A DNA stretch of 64,000 bases. Origin: Streptomyces iakyrus. Lineage in GTDB: Bacteria; Actinomycetota; Actinomycetes; Streptomycetales; Streptomycetaceae. Positions within the stretch are counted from its first letter, which is position 1. Every line of letters starts with the position of its first letter. The notes under the pieces were generated by a model. It was not told the DNA's origin, did not search any database, and was given only the letters and a program-made list of their open reading frames with translations. The stretch lies in NCBI RefSeq assembly GCF_000717055.1, contig NZ_JNXI01000018.1, positions 1-64,000 on the forward strand. The letters are read 5' to 3'. Below, piece after piece: positions 35,118 to 43,663 of this stretch. Both the position numbers and the translations under genes were made by a program.

Positions 35118-35158
35118 GAGCACCCGCGATCCCTGTCCTGCCGGGGCCGCGGGTGTTC
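35118..35158 (+). terminator. Hairpin after APC permease gene
   Basis: 11-bp stem GAGCACCCGCG / CGCGGGTGTTC (one G-T pair) with a 19-base loop. It ends 10 bp before the next GTG, so it separates the permease from the oxidoreductase pair. Confidence 0.6.
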
Positions 35159-35168
35159 GAATGAGTAC

Positions 35169-35918
35169 GTGAACCAGGACGTACCCCAGGGTGTGAACGA
35201 CGAGCACCCCGAAGAACGGGGCACCCCGATCGGCCGCCGCGTCTTCCTCGGCACCCTCGCCCTGGGCGCCGCGGGCGTGGTCGCCGCGCCCCCGCTGCAA
35301 CGCGGCCTGGAGGCCTTCCTCGGCGGAGCGGCCGACAAGGACCCCACGGGCCTGACCGGTCTGCTCCCCAACGGCGGCGGCTTCCGCTACTACTCGGTCG
35401 CCTCGTCGGTCCCGCGCAAGAACGCCGACAGCTACCGCCTCACGGTGGACGGCCTGGTCGACCGCCCCACGACCTACACCCTCGACGACCTCAAGGCCCT
35501 GCCCCAGACCCGCATGGTCCGCGACGTCCAGTGCGTCACGGGCTGGCGGGTCCCCGACACCCCCTTCGAGGGCGTACGCCTGTCCCGGATCCTGGACGCC
35601 GCCCGGGTCCGCCCCACGGCCAAGGCCATCCGCTTCACTTGCTTCGACGGCACGTACACCGAGAGCCTCACCCTCGCCCAGGCCCGCCGCGCGGACGTCC
35701 TGGTCGCCCTGCGCATGCAGGACAAGGACCTCGGCCACTCCCACGGCGGCCCGGTCCGCCTCTACGTGGCGCCCATGTACTTCTACAAGTCCGCCAAGTG
35801 GCTCTCCGGCATCACCGTCACCGACGAGGTCCGGCCGGGCTACTGGGAGAAGCGCGGCTACGACGTCGACGCCTGGGTGGGCCGCTCGAACGGACGCGAC
35901 GATGCCCCTACGAGCTGA
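35169..35918 (+). CDS. Sulfite-oxidase-fold molybdopterin oxidoreductase, Tat-exported (YedY/MsrP-like)
   Basis: Predicted extracytoplasmic Moco enzyme of 249 aa. A twin-arginine motif (GRRVFLGTLALGAAG, residues about 23-37) precedes the oxidoreductase domain. VQCVTGWRV contains the cysteine that ligates molybdenum, and HSHGGPVRLYVAPMYFYKSAKW is the conserved second half. GTG 35169 is the start because ATG 35161 meets a stop after three codons. The following gene overlaps it by 17 bp and encodes a b-type cytochrome, the expected redox partner. Substrate is unknown; methionine-sulfoxide reduction is a family possibility. Confidence 0.85.
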   Translation: MNQDVPQGVNDEHPEERGTPIGRRVFLGTLALGAAGVVAAPPLQRGLEAFLGGAADKDPTGLTGLLPNGGGFRYYSVASSVPRKNADSYRLTVDGLVDRPTTYTLDDLKALPQTRMVRDVQCVTGWRVPDTPFEGVRLSRILDAARVRPTAKAIRFTCFDGTYTESLTLAQARRADVLVALRMQDKDLGHSHGGPVRLYVAPMYFYKSAKWLSGITVTDEVRPGYWEKRGYDVDAWVGRSNGRDDAPTS

Positions 35919-36525
35919 CACAGCACCGGCCACGGCCGACGTCCGCCGCTTCACCCCGCTCCAGCGCTGGATCCACCGCACCACGGCCGCCCTGATGGGC
36001 ATCTGCATCATCACAGCGGCCTGCCTCTACGTCCCCCAGCTCGCCGAACTCGTCGGCCGCCGCGCCCTGGTCGTCACCCTGCACCAGTGGTCGGGCCTCG
36101 CCCTGCCCGTCCCCGTCCTGGCCGGCCTCGCCTCCCGGGCCTTCCGCGCCGACCTCGGCCGCCTCAACCGCTTCGGACCGCACGACCGCACCTGGCTGCG
36201 CGCCGCCCTGCACCGCGACAAACGCCACGCGTCCCGCCCCGCGGCCAAGTTCAACGCCGGGCAGAAGCTCTACGCGTCCTGGATCGCCGGCGCCACGCTG
36301 GTCATGCTCGCCACGGGCCTGATCATGTGGTTCACCCACCTCACCCCCCTGCTCTGGCGCACCAGCGCCACCTTCGTCCACGACTGGCTGGCCCTCACCA
36401 TCGGCATCGTCCTGGCCGGCCACATCGGCATGGCCCTGGCGGACCCGGAATCCAGGAGGGGCATGCGCACGGGGAGGGTGAGCAGAGAGTGGGCAGACCG
36501 GGAGCACCCTTTGTGGCGCCAGTAG
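35902..36525 (+). CDS. Cytochrome b/b6-type membrane subunit
   Basis: Membrane protein of 207 aa with four helices and histidines placed for heme b (TLHQWSGLALPV, FVHDWLALTIGIVLAGHIG). It resembles the membrane heme partners of molybdopterin oxidoreductases such as YedZ or FdnI-type cytochromes. Its start overlaps the oxidoreductase gene by 17 bp, so the two are coupled. It would pass electrons from the quinone pool to the exported Moco protein. Confidence 0.82.
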   Translation: MPLRADTAPATADVRRFTPLQRWIHRTTAALMGICIITAACLYVPQLAELVGRRALVVTLHQWSGLALPVPVLAGLASRAFRADLGRLNRFGPHDRTWLRAALHRDKRHASRPAAKFNAGQKLYASWIAGATLVMLATGLIMWFTHLTPLLWRTSATFVHDWLALTIGIVLAGHIGMALADPESRRGMRTGRVSREWADREHPLWRQ

Positions 36526-36533
36526 AGCGATCA

Positions 36534-36575
36534 GGGGCGCGGGGAACTGCGCGACAAGCCACGACGCACCCGCAG
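36534..36575 (+). repeat. Copy A of a Streptomyces dispersed intergenic repeat
   Basis: Begins GGGGCGCGGGGAACTGCGCG then ACAAGCC, with GCGC arms able to pair (GCGCGGGGAACTGCGC). It matches copy B at 19941-19982 on the other strand. It sits 8 bp after the cytochrome gene, where it may also act in termination between convergent genes. Confidence 0.65.
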
Positions 36576-36594
36576 ACGCACGACTACAGATCCG

Positions 36595-37626
36595 TCACGG
36601 CGAAGGGGCGAAATCCAGCAGCACCTTGCAGGACCGACTCCGGTCAGCGGCCAGGGCAAAAGCCGACTCGGCCTCCCGCACCGGAACCACCGCACTGATC
36701 AGCCCGTCGAACACCGGCTCCGCAGCCAGCAGCGTCAACGACTCGTCGAACTCCCCGTCGAACCGGAACGCCCCCCGCAGCTCGATCTCCCGGCTCACCA
36801 CAAGGTTCCCCGCGAACGGACTGTGCCCCGCCGGAAGCATCCCCAGTTGCACGACGACCCCGCCCCGCCGCACCCGCCGCAGGCACGTGTCAAGACCCGC
36901 GGCCACCCCGGACGCCTCGATGGCCACATCGACCTCGTCCGGCCACCCACGATCCTCGGGATCATCGGCCCGTACGACCGTCCCGGCCCCGGCGATCCGC
37001 CCGTACGCGAGCGCCTCCGGCAGCAGATCCGAGACGGTGACGTGCGCGGCCCCGGCCGCCTTGGCCGCCGCGACCACCAGACACCCGATGGGCCCGGCGC
37101 CCGTCACCAGCACATGCCGCCCGGCCACCCCACCGGTCCGCCGCACCGCGTGCAGAGCGACCGACAGGGGCTCGGCCAGCGCGGCCCGCCGCAGCTCCAG
37201 ACCGTCGGGCAGCGCCCGCACCTGCTCCGCAGGCACGATCACCCGGGCCGCGAAACCTCCCTGTACATGGGGAAACCGAGCCGCACTGCCGAGATACCGC
37301 GTGTCCCGGCAGACGTTGCGCCGCCCGGCCGCGCACTCCGGGCAGATTCCGCAGGGGGTGGCCGGATGCACGGCGACGGCGCTGCCCGGAGCCGGGCCCG
37401 CGGCACCGGGGCCGTACTCGACGACCGTCCCGACGACCTCGTGCCCGAGCACCATCGGCTCCCGCAGCCGGAAGTCACCGACCCCGCCGTGCCGCCAGTA
37501 GTGCAGATCGGATCCGCACACCCCGCCGTACCGCACGGCGACCAGCGCCTGCCCCGGCCCGGGCTCCGGCACCGGCAGCTCCGCCACCCGCAGGTCGCCC
37601 TGCCCGTAGATCACACACCCCAGCAT
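36595..37626 (-). CDS. L-idonate 5-dehydrogenase-like zinc alcohol dehydrogenase
   Basis: Medium-chain NAD(P)-dependent polyol dehydrogenase, 343 aa, predicted to oxidise L-idonate to 5-ketogluconate. Catalytic zinc motifs are GGVCGSDLHYWRHG and VLGHEVVG; the structural-zinc loop CGICPECAAGRRNVC has four Cys; GAGPIGCLVV is the Rossmann motif. The ATG at 37626 is preferred over GTG 37629 for spacing to GGGAGG. It is the last gene of the gntK-gntP-SDR-idnD operon, 19 bp after the SDR. The assignment relies on operon context. Confidence 0.82.
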   Translation of the reverse strand: MLGCVIYGQGDLRVAELPVPEPGPGQALVAVRYGGVCGSDLHYWRHGGVGDFRLREPMVLGHEVVGTVVEYGPGAAGPAPGSAVAVHPATPCGICPECAAGRRNVCRDTRYLGSAARFPHVQGGFAARVIVPAEQVRALPDGLELRRAALAEPLSVALHAVRRTGGVAGRHVLVTGAGPIGCLVVAAAKAAGAAHVTVSDLLPEALAYGRIAGAGTVVRADDPEDRGWPDEVDVAIEASGVAAGLDTCLRRVRRGGVVVQLGMLPAGHSPFAGNLVVSREIELRGAFRFDGEFDESLTLLAAEPVFDGLISAVVPVREAESAFALAADRSRSCKVLLDFAPSP

Positions 37627-37645
37627 CACAGCGCCTCCCGGCAGG

Positions 37646-38410
37646 TCACAGCACGCTCGTCATACCGCCGTCGACATACAGCACCTGCCCACTGACGAAG
37701 TCCGCCGCGGGGGAGGCGAGGAACAGCAACCCGCCCACCAGGTCCTGCGTACGGCCCCAGCGCCCGGCCGGCGTACGCCGCCGCACCCAGGAGCTGAACT
37801 CCTCGTCCTCCACCAGCGGCCGGGTCAGCTCGGTCTCGATATAGCCCGGGCCGAGCCCGTTGACCTGCACACCGCTCGGACCCCAGTCGGCGCACATGCC
37901 CTTGGTGAGCATCTTCAGCGCGCCCTTGGTGGCGGCGTACGGCGCAATCCCGGGCCGTACCACCTCGCTCTGCAGCGAGCAGATGTTGATGATCTTCCCG
38001 TGGCCGCGTTCCGTCATCCGGCGCGCCGCCTCCCGGCCGACCAGGAAGGCACTGGTCAGGTTGGTGTCCAGGATCCGGTGCCAGTCGGAGTCGGTGAACT
38101 CCAGCAGCGGGGCGCGCAGTTGCATGCCCGCGTTGTTGACGAGGATGTCGAGCGGGCCCACCCGCTCCTCCACCGCGGCGACCCCCGAGGCCACCGAGGA
38201 TCCGTCCGTCACGTCGAACGCGGCCGTGTGCACCCGGTCGCCCGGCAGCCCGGCGGCGGCCTCGGCGAGCCGGTCCTTGTCGCGTCCGTTCAGGACGACC
38301 GTGCAGCCGGCCTCCGCCAGACCGCGCGCGAGCGCGAGTCCGATGCCCCGGCTGGAGCCGGTGACCAGGGCCGTGCGGCCGCCGATGTCGAAGAGGGGAT
38401 GAGCCGTCAT
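37646..38410 (-). CDS. SDR, gluconate 5-dehydrogenase-like
   Basis: Classical short-chain dehydrogenase, 254 aa, predicted to interconvert 5-ketogluconate and D-gluconate. Motifs are TGSSRGIG, NNAG, the active-site Ser in ICSLQSE, YAATK and the C-terminal FVSGQVLYVDGG. Between gntP (13 bp upstream) and the idonate dehydrogenase (19 bp downstream), it completes idonate to gluconate conversion. Confidence 0.86.
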   Translation of the reverse strand: MTAHPLFDIGGRTALVTGSSRGIGLALARGLAEAGCTVVLNGRDKDRLAEAAAGLPGDRVHTAAFDVTDGSSVASGVAAVEERVGPLDILVNNAGMQLRAPLLEFTDSDWHRILDTNLTSAFLVGREAARRMTERGHGKIINICSLQSEVVRPGIAPYAATKGALKMLTKGMCADWGPSGVQVNGLGPGYIETELTRPLVEDEEFSSWVRRRTPAGRWGRTQDLVGGLLFLASPAADFVSGQVLYVDGGMTSVL

Positions 38411-38423
38411 CGCCGCGGCACTC

Positions 38424-39821
38424 CTAGATCACGAGGGACAACAGCAGGACGATGCCGCCGGCGACCACCGAGATGATCGTCTCCATGACGGACCAGGTCT
38501 TGATGTTCTGGCCGACGCTCAGCCCGAAGTACTCCTTCACCATCCAGAACCCGGCGTCGTTGACATGGCTGAAGAACAGCGAGCCGGCGCCGATGGCCAG
38601 GACGAGGAGGGCCGCGTGCGTGCTCGACATGTCGGCCGCGAGCGGGGCGACCAGACCGGCGGCCGAGACCGTGGCCACCGTCGCCGAACCGGTCGCGAGG
38701 CGGATCACCACCGCGATCAGCCACGCCAGCAGCAGCGCGGGGATCGCCCAGTCCTCGGAGATGTCCAGGACCATCTGGCCCACGCCGGTGTCGATCAGCG
38801 TCTGCTTGAAGCCGCCGCCCGCGCCGACGATCAGCAGGATGCCCGCGATGGGCATGAGGCTCTTCTCCACCAGCGGCGAGATCCGCTCCTTGGAGAACCC
38901 GGCGGGCCGCAGCAGCGTGAAGATGCCGACCAGCACCGAGGCGAGCAGCGCGATCATCGGGGCACCGATCACGTCGAAGACGCGCTGGACGAGGTTCTCC
39001 GGGTCGTCGACGACGATGTCGACGAGCGCCTTGGCCAGCATGAGGATCACCGGCAGCAGGACCGTGAACAGCGTGGCGCCGAAGCCGGGGCGCCTGTCGA
39101 GTTCCTCGGAGGCGCGCTGGGGGATCATCTTCTCGGGGGCGGGGACGTCGACCCAGCGGGCCGCGTACTTCGAGAACACCGGGCCGGCGATGATCACGGT
39201 GGGGATGGCGACGAGGACACCGAGCGCCAGGGTGATGCCGAGGTCGGCGCCGACCGCGTCGATCGCGACCAGCGGGCCGGGGTGCGGCGGCACCAGGCCG
39301 TGCATCACGGACAGGCCCGCGAGCGCCGGGATGCCGATGCGCATCAGCGAGTAGTTGCCGCGCTTGGCGACCATCAGCACGACCGGGATCAGCAGCACTA
39401 TGCCGACCTCGAAGAACAGCGGCAGCCCGATCACGGAGGCGATCAGCACCATCGCCCACGGCATCGACCGCCCGCCGGCCCGGTCGAGGATGGTGTCGAC
39501 GATCTGGTCGGCGCCGCCGGAGTCGGCGAGCATCTTGCCGAGGATCGCCCCGAGGGCGATCAGCACACCGACGCCCGCGACCGTGGTGCCGAGGCCGGCG
39601 CTGAAGCTGGTGAGCACCTTGTCCAGCGGCGCCCCGGCGATCGCGCCGAGCGTAAGTGACCCGATGGTCAGTGCCAGGAAGGCGTGCAGCTTGAACTTCG
39701 TGATGAGCAGGACGATGACGGCGATGCCCGCCAGGACGGCGATGCCCAGCTGAGCGTGGCCGGCCGAGGTGATCGGCTCGGGTGCGTCCGCTGCCAGCAT
39801 CTCGACACTGAGTCTGGTCAC
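38424..39821 (-). CDS. gntP: GntP-family gluconate:H+ symporter
   Basis: Inner-membrane importer of 465 aa with about 12-14 helices. GntP hallmarks are GLPLFFEVGIVLLIPVV, HGLVPPHPGPLVAI, GSATVATVSAAGLVAPL and FSHVNDAGFWMVKEYFG. GTG 39821 follows AAGGGAAC. It lies 54 bp after gntK and upstream of the 5-ketogluconate and idonate dehydrogenases. Substrate gluconate (possibly also idonate) is well supported by family and operon. Confidence 0.93.
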   Translation of the reverse strand: MTRLSVEMLAADAPEPITSAGHAQLGIAVLAGIAVIVLLITKFKLHAFLALTIGSLTLGAIAGAPLDKVLTSFSAGLGTTVAGVGVLIALGAILGKMLADSGGADQIVDTILDRAGGRSMPWAMVLIASVIGLPLFFEVGIVLLIPVVLMVAKRGNYSLMRIGIPALAGLSVMHGLVPPHPGPLVAIDAVGADLGITLALGVLVAIPTVIIAGPVFSKYAARWVDVPAPEKMIPQRASEELDRRPGFGATLFTVLLPVILMLAKALVDIVVDDPENLVQRVFDVIGAPMIALLASVLVGIFTLLRPAGFSKERISPLVEKSLMPIAGILLIVGAGGGFKQTLIDTGVGQMVLDISEDWAIPALLLAWLIAVVIRLATGSATVATVSAAGLVAPLAADMSSTHAALLVLAIGAGSLFFSHVNDAGFWMVKEYFGLSVGQNIKTWSVMETIISVVAGGIVLLLSLVI

Positions 39822-39875
39822 GGTGGGTTCCCTTGCGTTGGGGAGAAGGGGAGGGGGAGGGGAAACCGCCAGGGG

Positions 39876-40394
39876 CTACTGGACGGGCTCGGGGAGATCC
39901 CGCAGGGCGTGCGCCGCCCGCTCGGTGATCTCCTCCGGGCCGCCCGCGACGTCCACTGCGGCCCCCGCCTCGTCCGCCGCGAGGGGCTGGAGCGTGGCGA
40001 ACTGGGAGTCGAGCAGCGCCGTGGGCATGAAGTGCCCCCGCCGGTGCGACATCCGGTCCTCGATCAGCGCGCGGTCACCCGTGAGGTGCACGAAGACCAC
40101 GCCCGGGGCGGCGGCCCGCAGCCGGTCGCGGTACGACCGCTTCAGTGCCGAGCAGCTGACCACACCGCCCAGCCCGGCCCGCCCGTGCGCCCACTCGCCG
40201 ATGGCGTCGAGCCAGGGCAGGCGGTCCTCGTCGGTGAGCGGGGTACCGGCCGACATCTTGGCGATGTTGGCCGGCGGGTGGAAGTCGTCGCCCTCGGCGT
40301 ACGGAACGCCGAGCCGGGCCGCGAGCAGGGGACCGATGGTGGTCTTGCCGGTGCCCGCTACGCCCATGACCACGACGACATGGGGGGTGTTCAT
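39876..40394 (-). CDS. gntK: Gluconokinase
   Basis: Phosphorylates D-gluconate to 6-phosphogluconate with ATP; 172 aa, the normal size. P-loop GVAGTGKTT (about residues 10-18), then YAEGDDFHPPANIAKM and CSALKRSYRDRLR and SHRRGHFMPTALLDSQFATL are typical. The ATG at 40394 is chosen; the longer frame runs into the promoter region. It is the first gene of the gluconate/idonate operon, divergent from the GntR-type regulator. Operator candidates lie between. Confidence 0.94.
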   Translation of the reverse strand: MNTPHVVVVMGVAGTGKTTIGPLLAARLGVPYAEGDDFHPPANIAKMSAGTPLTDEDRLPWLDAIGEWAHGRAGLGGVVSCSALKRSYRDRLRAAAPGVVFVHLTGDRALIEDRMSHRRGHFMPTALLDSQFATLQPLAADEAGAAVDVAGGPEEITERAAHALRDLPEPVQ

Positions 40395-40420
40395 CGCTGC
40401 CTCACTGTCTGCTGTCCGAG

Positions 40421-40439
40421 GTCGACACGTGATGTCGAC
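40421..40439. promoter_or_regulatory. Inverted repeat in gntK leader
   Basis: GTCGACA-CGTGA-TGTCGAC: perfect 7-bp arms with a 5-base spacer, 26 bp upstream of gntK. Operator for the adjacent regulator is possible; FCD-type GntR sites are usually shorter, so this is tentative. Confidence 0.45.
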
Positions 40440-40520
40440 GCAACTGAAACCCATTAGGTACGACGAATTCAAGAGCTCGTGCTCAATAAGTCTGACTTTT
40501 TAGCTCCGTGATCTACCCCG

Positions 40521-40526
40521 TACGCT
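40521..40526 (+). promoter_or_regulatory. -10 element of gntR-type gene, probably leaderless
   Basis: TACGCT ends 6 bases before the ATG at 40533; no ribosome site intervenes. No convincing -35 is visible. Confidence 0.45.
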
Positions 40527-40532
40527 GAGTGC

Positions 40533-41234
40533 ATGAGCACACCGGGCCGGGGCCTGCACGGCCATGTACTGGACACCCTCGGCCCCGAGATCACGGCGGG
40601 GGAGTACCCGCCGGGCAGCGTCCTGCGCACCGACGAGCTCGCCCAGCGTTTCGACGTGTCGCGCTCCGTGATGCGCGAGGCGGTCCGTGTCCTGGAGTCC
40701 ATGTACCTGGTCGAGTCCCGCCGCCGCGTCGGCGTGACGGTCCGCCCGAAGTCCGAATGGAACGTATACGACCCGCAGGTCATCCGCTGGCGTCTGGCCG
40801 GCGCCGACCGTCCCCGGCAGCTGCGGTCCCTCACGGTGCTGCGCTCGGCGATCGAACCCGTCGCGGCAGGACTCGCCGCCCGGCACGCCACGTCCGAGCA
40901 GTGCGCGGAGCTCACCGAGTGCGCCCTCGGCATGGTCGCCCACTCACGCGGTCACAAACTGGAGGGGTACCTCCTCCACGACGTGGCCTTCCACCGCGTC
41001 ATCCTGGCCGCCTCCGGCAACGAGATGTTCGCCCGCCTCGGCGACGTCGTCGCGGAGGTCCTGACCGGCCGCACGCAGCACGACGTGATGTTCGAGGACC
41101 CCGACCCCGCCGCCGTCACCCTGCACGTCCAGGTCGCCGAGGCGGTCCGCGCGGGCGACGCCGCCCGGGCGGAGCAGCTGACCCGCGAGATCACGGTCGG
41201 CGCCCTCCAGGAACTCGACATCCTGGCACCCTAG
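40533..41234 (+). CDS. gntR: GntR/FadR-subfamily regulator of gluconate operon
   Basis: Repressor of 233 aa. The winged helix spans about residues 10-72 (LRTDELAQRFDVSRSVMREA, then RRRVGVTVRP), and the C-terminal FCD domain has the metal-ligand His pattern. Divergent placement beside gntK-gntP is the layout of gluconate regulators; S. coelicolor has a characterised GntR of this kind. Gluconate or 6-phosphogluconate is the expected inducer. Its stop overlaps the convergent YchJ-like gene by 4 bp. Confidence 0.87.
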   Translation: MSTPGRGLHGHVLDTLGPEITAGEYPPGSVLRTDELAQRFDVSRSVMREAVRVLESMYLVESRRRVGVTVRPKSEWNVYDPQVIRWRLAGADRPRQLRSLTVLRSAIEPVAAGLAARHATSEQCAELTECALGMVAHSRGHKLEGYLLHDVAFHRVILAASGNEMFARLGDVVAEVLTGRTQHDVMFEDPDPAAVTLHVQVAEAVRAGDAARAEQLTREITVGALQELDILAP

Positions 41235-41605
41235 GCGGGGAACTCCCCGTCGACGTAGACCCACGCCCCGTCGACCCGCTCGAAGCTGCTCAGCTCGTGC
41301 AGGGACCCGCCCCGGTACGACGCCCGGAACTCCACGGTCCCGGCGGAGTGGAACGCGGATCCGCCACTCGTCCCGAGGATCTCCAGCCCGGTCCACCGCA
41401 TCCCCGGATCCAGCTCCAGCGTCCCGGGCCGCGTCCGCGGATGCCAGGTCCGCAGCAGGTACCCGGCGTCGCCCTGCACGAAGGCGCAGTACCGCGACCG
41501 CATCAGCGCCTCGGCGGTCGGCGCGGCGGCGGCCCCGGAGTGGTAGCGGCCGCAGCACGCCTCGTAGGCCTGGGGGAGCCCGCAGGGGCAGGAACGCCTG
41601 GTCAT
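41231..41605 (-). CDS. YchJ-family (SEC-C motif) protein
   Basis: Small 124-aa cytoplasmic protein with SEC-C type cysteine motif CPCGLPQAYEACCGRYH (zinc-binding) followed by an NTF2-like domain (MRSRYCAFVQGDAGYLLRTW), the YchJ architecture. Function is unknown. The ATG at 41605 follows GAGAGGTGACC. It is convergent with gntR and adjoins the tRNA gene. Confidence 0.85.
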   Translation of the reverse strand: MTRRSCPCGLPQAYEACCGRYHSGAAAAPTAEALMRSRYCAFVQGDAGYLLRTWHPRTRPGTLELDPGMRWTGLEILGTSGGSAFHSAGTVEFRASYRGGSLHELSSFERVDGAWVYVDGEFPA

Positions 41606-41668
41606 GGTCACCTCTCCGCGACAACGCCTGAGGGCCGTGACCTCGCGGTCACGGCCCTCAGCCTCATG

Positions 41669-41753
41669 TGTCCGAGGGGGGACTTGAACCCCCACGCCCG
41701 ATAAAGGGCACTAGCACCTCAAGCTAGCGCGTCTGCCATTCCGCCACCCGGAC
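41669..41753 (-). tRNA. tRNA-Leu(GAG)
   Basis: On the minus strand a full cloverleaf with a long variable arm: acceptor GTCCGGG pairs with CTCGGAC (one G-T), anticodon stem CTAGC/GCTAG with loop TTGAGGT (anticodon GAG), T arm GGGGG-TTCAAGT-CCCCC, discriminator A. The 3' CCA is not encoded. About 85 nt. It reads CUC/CUU leucine codons. Confidence 0.93.
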
Positions 41754-41949
41754 AAGGTGTCTGTCGCGTGGGTTCTCCCCGCGGCGACGACGTAAACATT
41801 ACCAGGCTTTCCGGGGTGGCCGATCACCCCCCGGTGGCACCCCGGCGAGGCGTGAACGGCGTGTGACGGGCCGGGAGCGCTCTTGGGGTGCGGGCCGGGG
41901 AGAGGGAGGATGAGGGGGACCCACCAGCAGTGACACCGGGAGGAAGCAC

Positions 41950-43275
41950 GTGAGCGAGACGGACACGGCCAGGAGCGTCACCGGCGAGGACGAGGTCGTG
42001 GACCTCTGCCGCGAGCTGATCCAGATCGACACCAGCAACTACGGCGACCACTCGGGTCCGGGCGAGCGCAAGGCGGCCGAGTACGTCGCCGAGAAGCTCG
42101 CCGAGGTCGGGCTCGAACCGCAGATCTTCGAGTCCCACCCGGGCCGCGCCTCCACGGTGGCCCGGATCGAGGGCGAGGACCCCTCCCGGCCCGCGCTCCT
42201 CATCCACGGCCACACCGACGTCGTGCCGGCCAACGCCGACGACTGGACCCACCACCCCTTCTCCGGTGAGGTTGCCGACGGCTGTGTGTGGGGCCGCGGG
42301 GCCGTGGACATGAAGGACATGGACGCGATGACCCTCGCGGTCGTCCGCGACCGGCTCCGCAGCGGGCGCAAGCCCCCGCGCGACATCGTCCTCGCCTTCC
42401 TCGCCGACGAGGAGGCGGGCGGCACGTACGGCGCCAAGCACCTCGTGCGCAACCACCCCGATCTGTTCGAGGGGGTCACCGAGGCGATCAGCGAGGTGGG
42501 CGGCTTCTCGTTCACGGTGAGCGAGCAGCGCCGGCTCTACATGATCCAGACGGCCGAGAAGGGCATGCACTGGATGAAGCTCACCGTGGCCGGCACCGCG
42601 GGGCACGGGTCGATGATCCACCGGGACAACGCGATCACCGAGCTGTCGGAGGCCGTCGCGCGGCTCGGGCGGCACAAGTTCCCGGTGCGGGTCACCAAGA
42701 CCACCCGCGCCTTCCTCGACGAGCTCGGCGACGCGCTCGGCACCGAACTCGACCCGGAGGACATGGAGTCGACCCTCGTCAGGCTCGGCGGCATCGCGAA
42801 GTTCATCGGCGCGACCCTGAGCAACACGGCCAACCCCACCCAGCTCGGTGCCGGTTACAAGGTCAACGTCATCCCGGGCGAGGCGACCGCCCACGTCGAC
42901 GGGCGGTTCCTGCCCGGACACGAGGAGGAGTTCCTCGCCGACCTCGACCGGATCCTCGGCCCGAACGTGCGCCGCGAGGACGTCCATGCCGACAAGGCCG
43001 TCGAGACCACCTTCGACGGGGCGCTCGTGGGGGCGATGCAGTCCGCGCTGCTCGCCGAGGACCCGACCGCCAAGGCGATCCCCTACATGCTCTCCGGCGG
43101 GACGGACGCGAAGTCCTTCGACGACCTGGGCATCCGGGGCTTCGGCTTCGTGCCGCTGAAGCTGCCGCCGGAGCTGGACTTCGCCGGCATGTTCCACGGC
43201 GTGGACGAGCGGGTGCCGGTGGAGGGCCTGCAGTTCGGCGTGCGGGTGCTCGACCGCTTCATCGACCTGTCCTGA
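41950..43275 (+). CDS. M20-family metallopeptidase (M20/M25/M40)
   Basis: Cytoplasmic zinc amidohydrolase of 441 aa that cleaves dipeptide/acylated amino acid type substrates. Metal ligands are His in IHGHTDVVPA, Asp in GAVDMKD, Glu in LADEEAGG; a dimerisation domain is in the centre, and DAKSFDDLG with FHGVDERVPV completes the site. GTG 41950 follows GGGAGGAAG. The specific substrate is unknown. It is upstream of chpH, in the position I recall for S. coelicolor. Confidence 0.92.
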   Translation: MSETDTARSVTGEDEVVDLCRELIQIDTSNYGDHSGPGERKAAEYVAEKLAEVGLEPQIFESHPGRASTVARIEGEDPSRPALLIHGHTDVVPANADDWTHHPFSGEVADGCVWGRGAVDMKDMDAMTLAVVRDRLRSGRKPPRDIVLAFLADEEAGGTYGAKHLVRNHPDLFEGVTEAISEVGGFSFTVSEQRRLYMIQTAEKGMHWMKLTVAGTAGHGSMIHRDNAITELSEAVARLGRHKFPVRVTKTTRAFLDELGDALGTELDPEDMESTLVRLGGIAKFIGATLSNTANPTQLGAGYKVNVIPGEATAHVDGRFLPGHEEEFLADLDRILGPNVRREDVHADKAVETTFDGALVGAMQSALLAEDPTAKAIPYMLSGGTDAKSFDDLGIRGFGFVPLKLPPELDFAGMFHGVDERVPVEGLQFGVRVLDRFIDLS

Positions 43276-43424
43276 GCCATCCCTGCGAAACGCCGGTATT
43301 CGGTCGCGCGTACGGAATCGACTGGGAAGAGTGAATGCGACCATAAGCTCGTAGCCTCATTACTCCAGCCTCGTTACAGGTAATGCGATCGCAAGATGGG
43401 TCGCTTTGCCAACTAGGAGGAATA

Positions 43425-43658
43425 ATGATCAAGAAGGTCGTCGCTGCTGCGGCTGCCACCGGTGGGCTGGTTCTCGCGGGCGCGGGCCTGGCCGTCGCCG
43501 ACTCGGGTGCTCAGGGTGCCGCCGTGCACTCCCCGGGCGTCCTGTCCGGCAACGTTGTCCAGGTGCCCGTTCACCTCCCGGTGAACGTCTGCGGCAACAC
43601 GGTCTCCGTGATCGGGCTGCTGAACCCCGCCTTCGGCAACACCTGCATCAACAAGTGA
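43425..43658 (+). CDS. chpH: Short chaplin ChpH
   Basis: Secreted amyloid-forming surface protein that coats aerial hyphae and spores; 77 aa. A signal peptide (to about residue 26) precedes one chaplin domain with two conserved Cys ([20 protein letters not shown], then TCINK) expected to form a disulfide. The ATG at 43425 follows TAGGAGG. It is followed by the long chaplin gene with two hairpins between. Homologous position to S. coelicolor chpH. Transcription would be expected from a development-specific sigma factor; I cannot name a -35/-10 with confidence. Confidence 0.93.
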   Translation: MIKKVVAAAAATGGLVLAGAGLAVADSGAQGAAVHSPGVLSGNVVQVPVHLPVNVCGNTVSVIGLLNPAFGNTCINK

Positions 43659-43663
43659 TGCTT

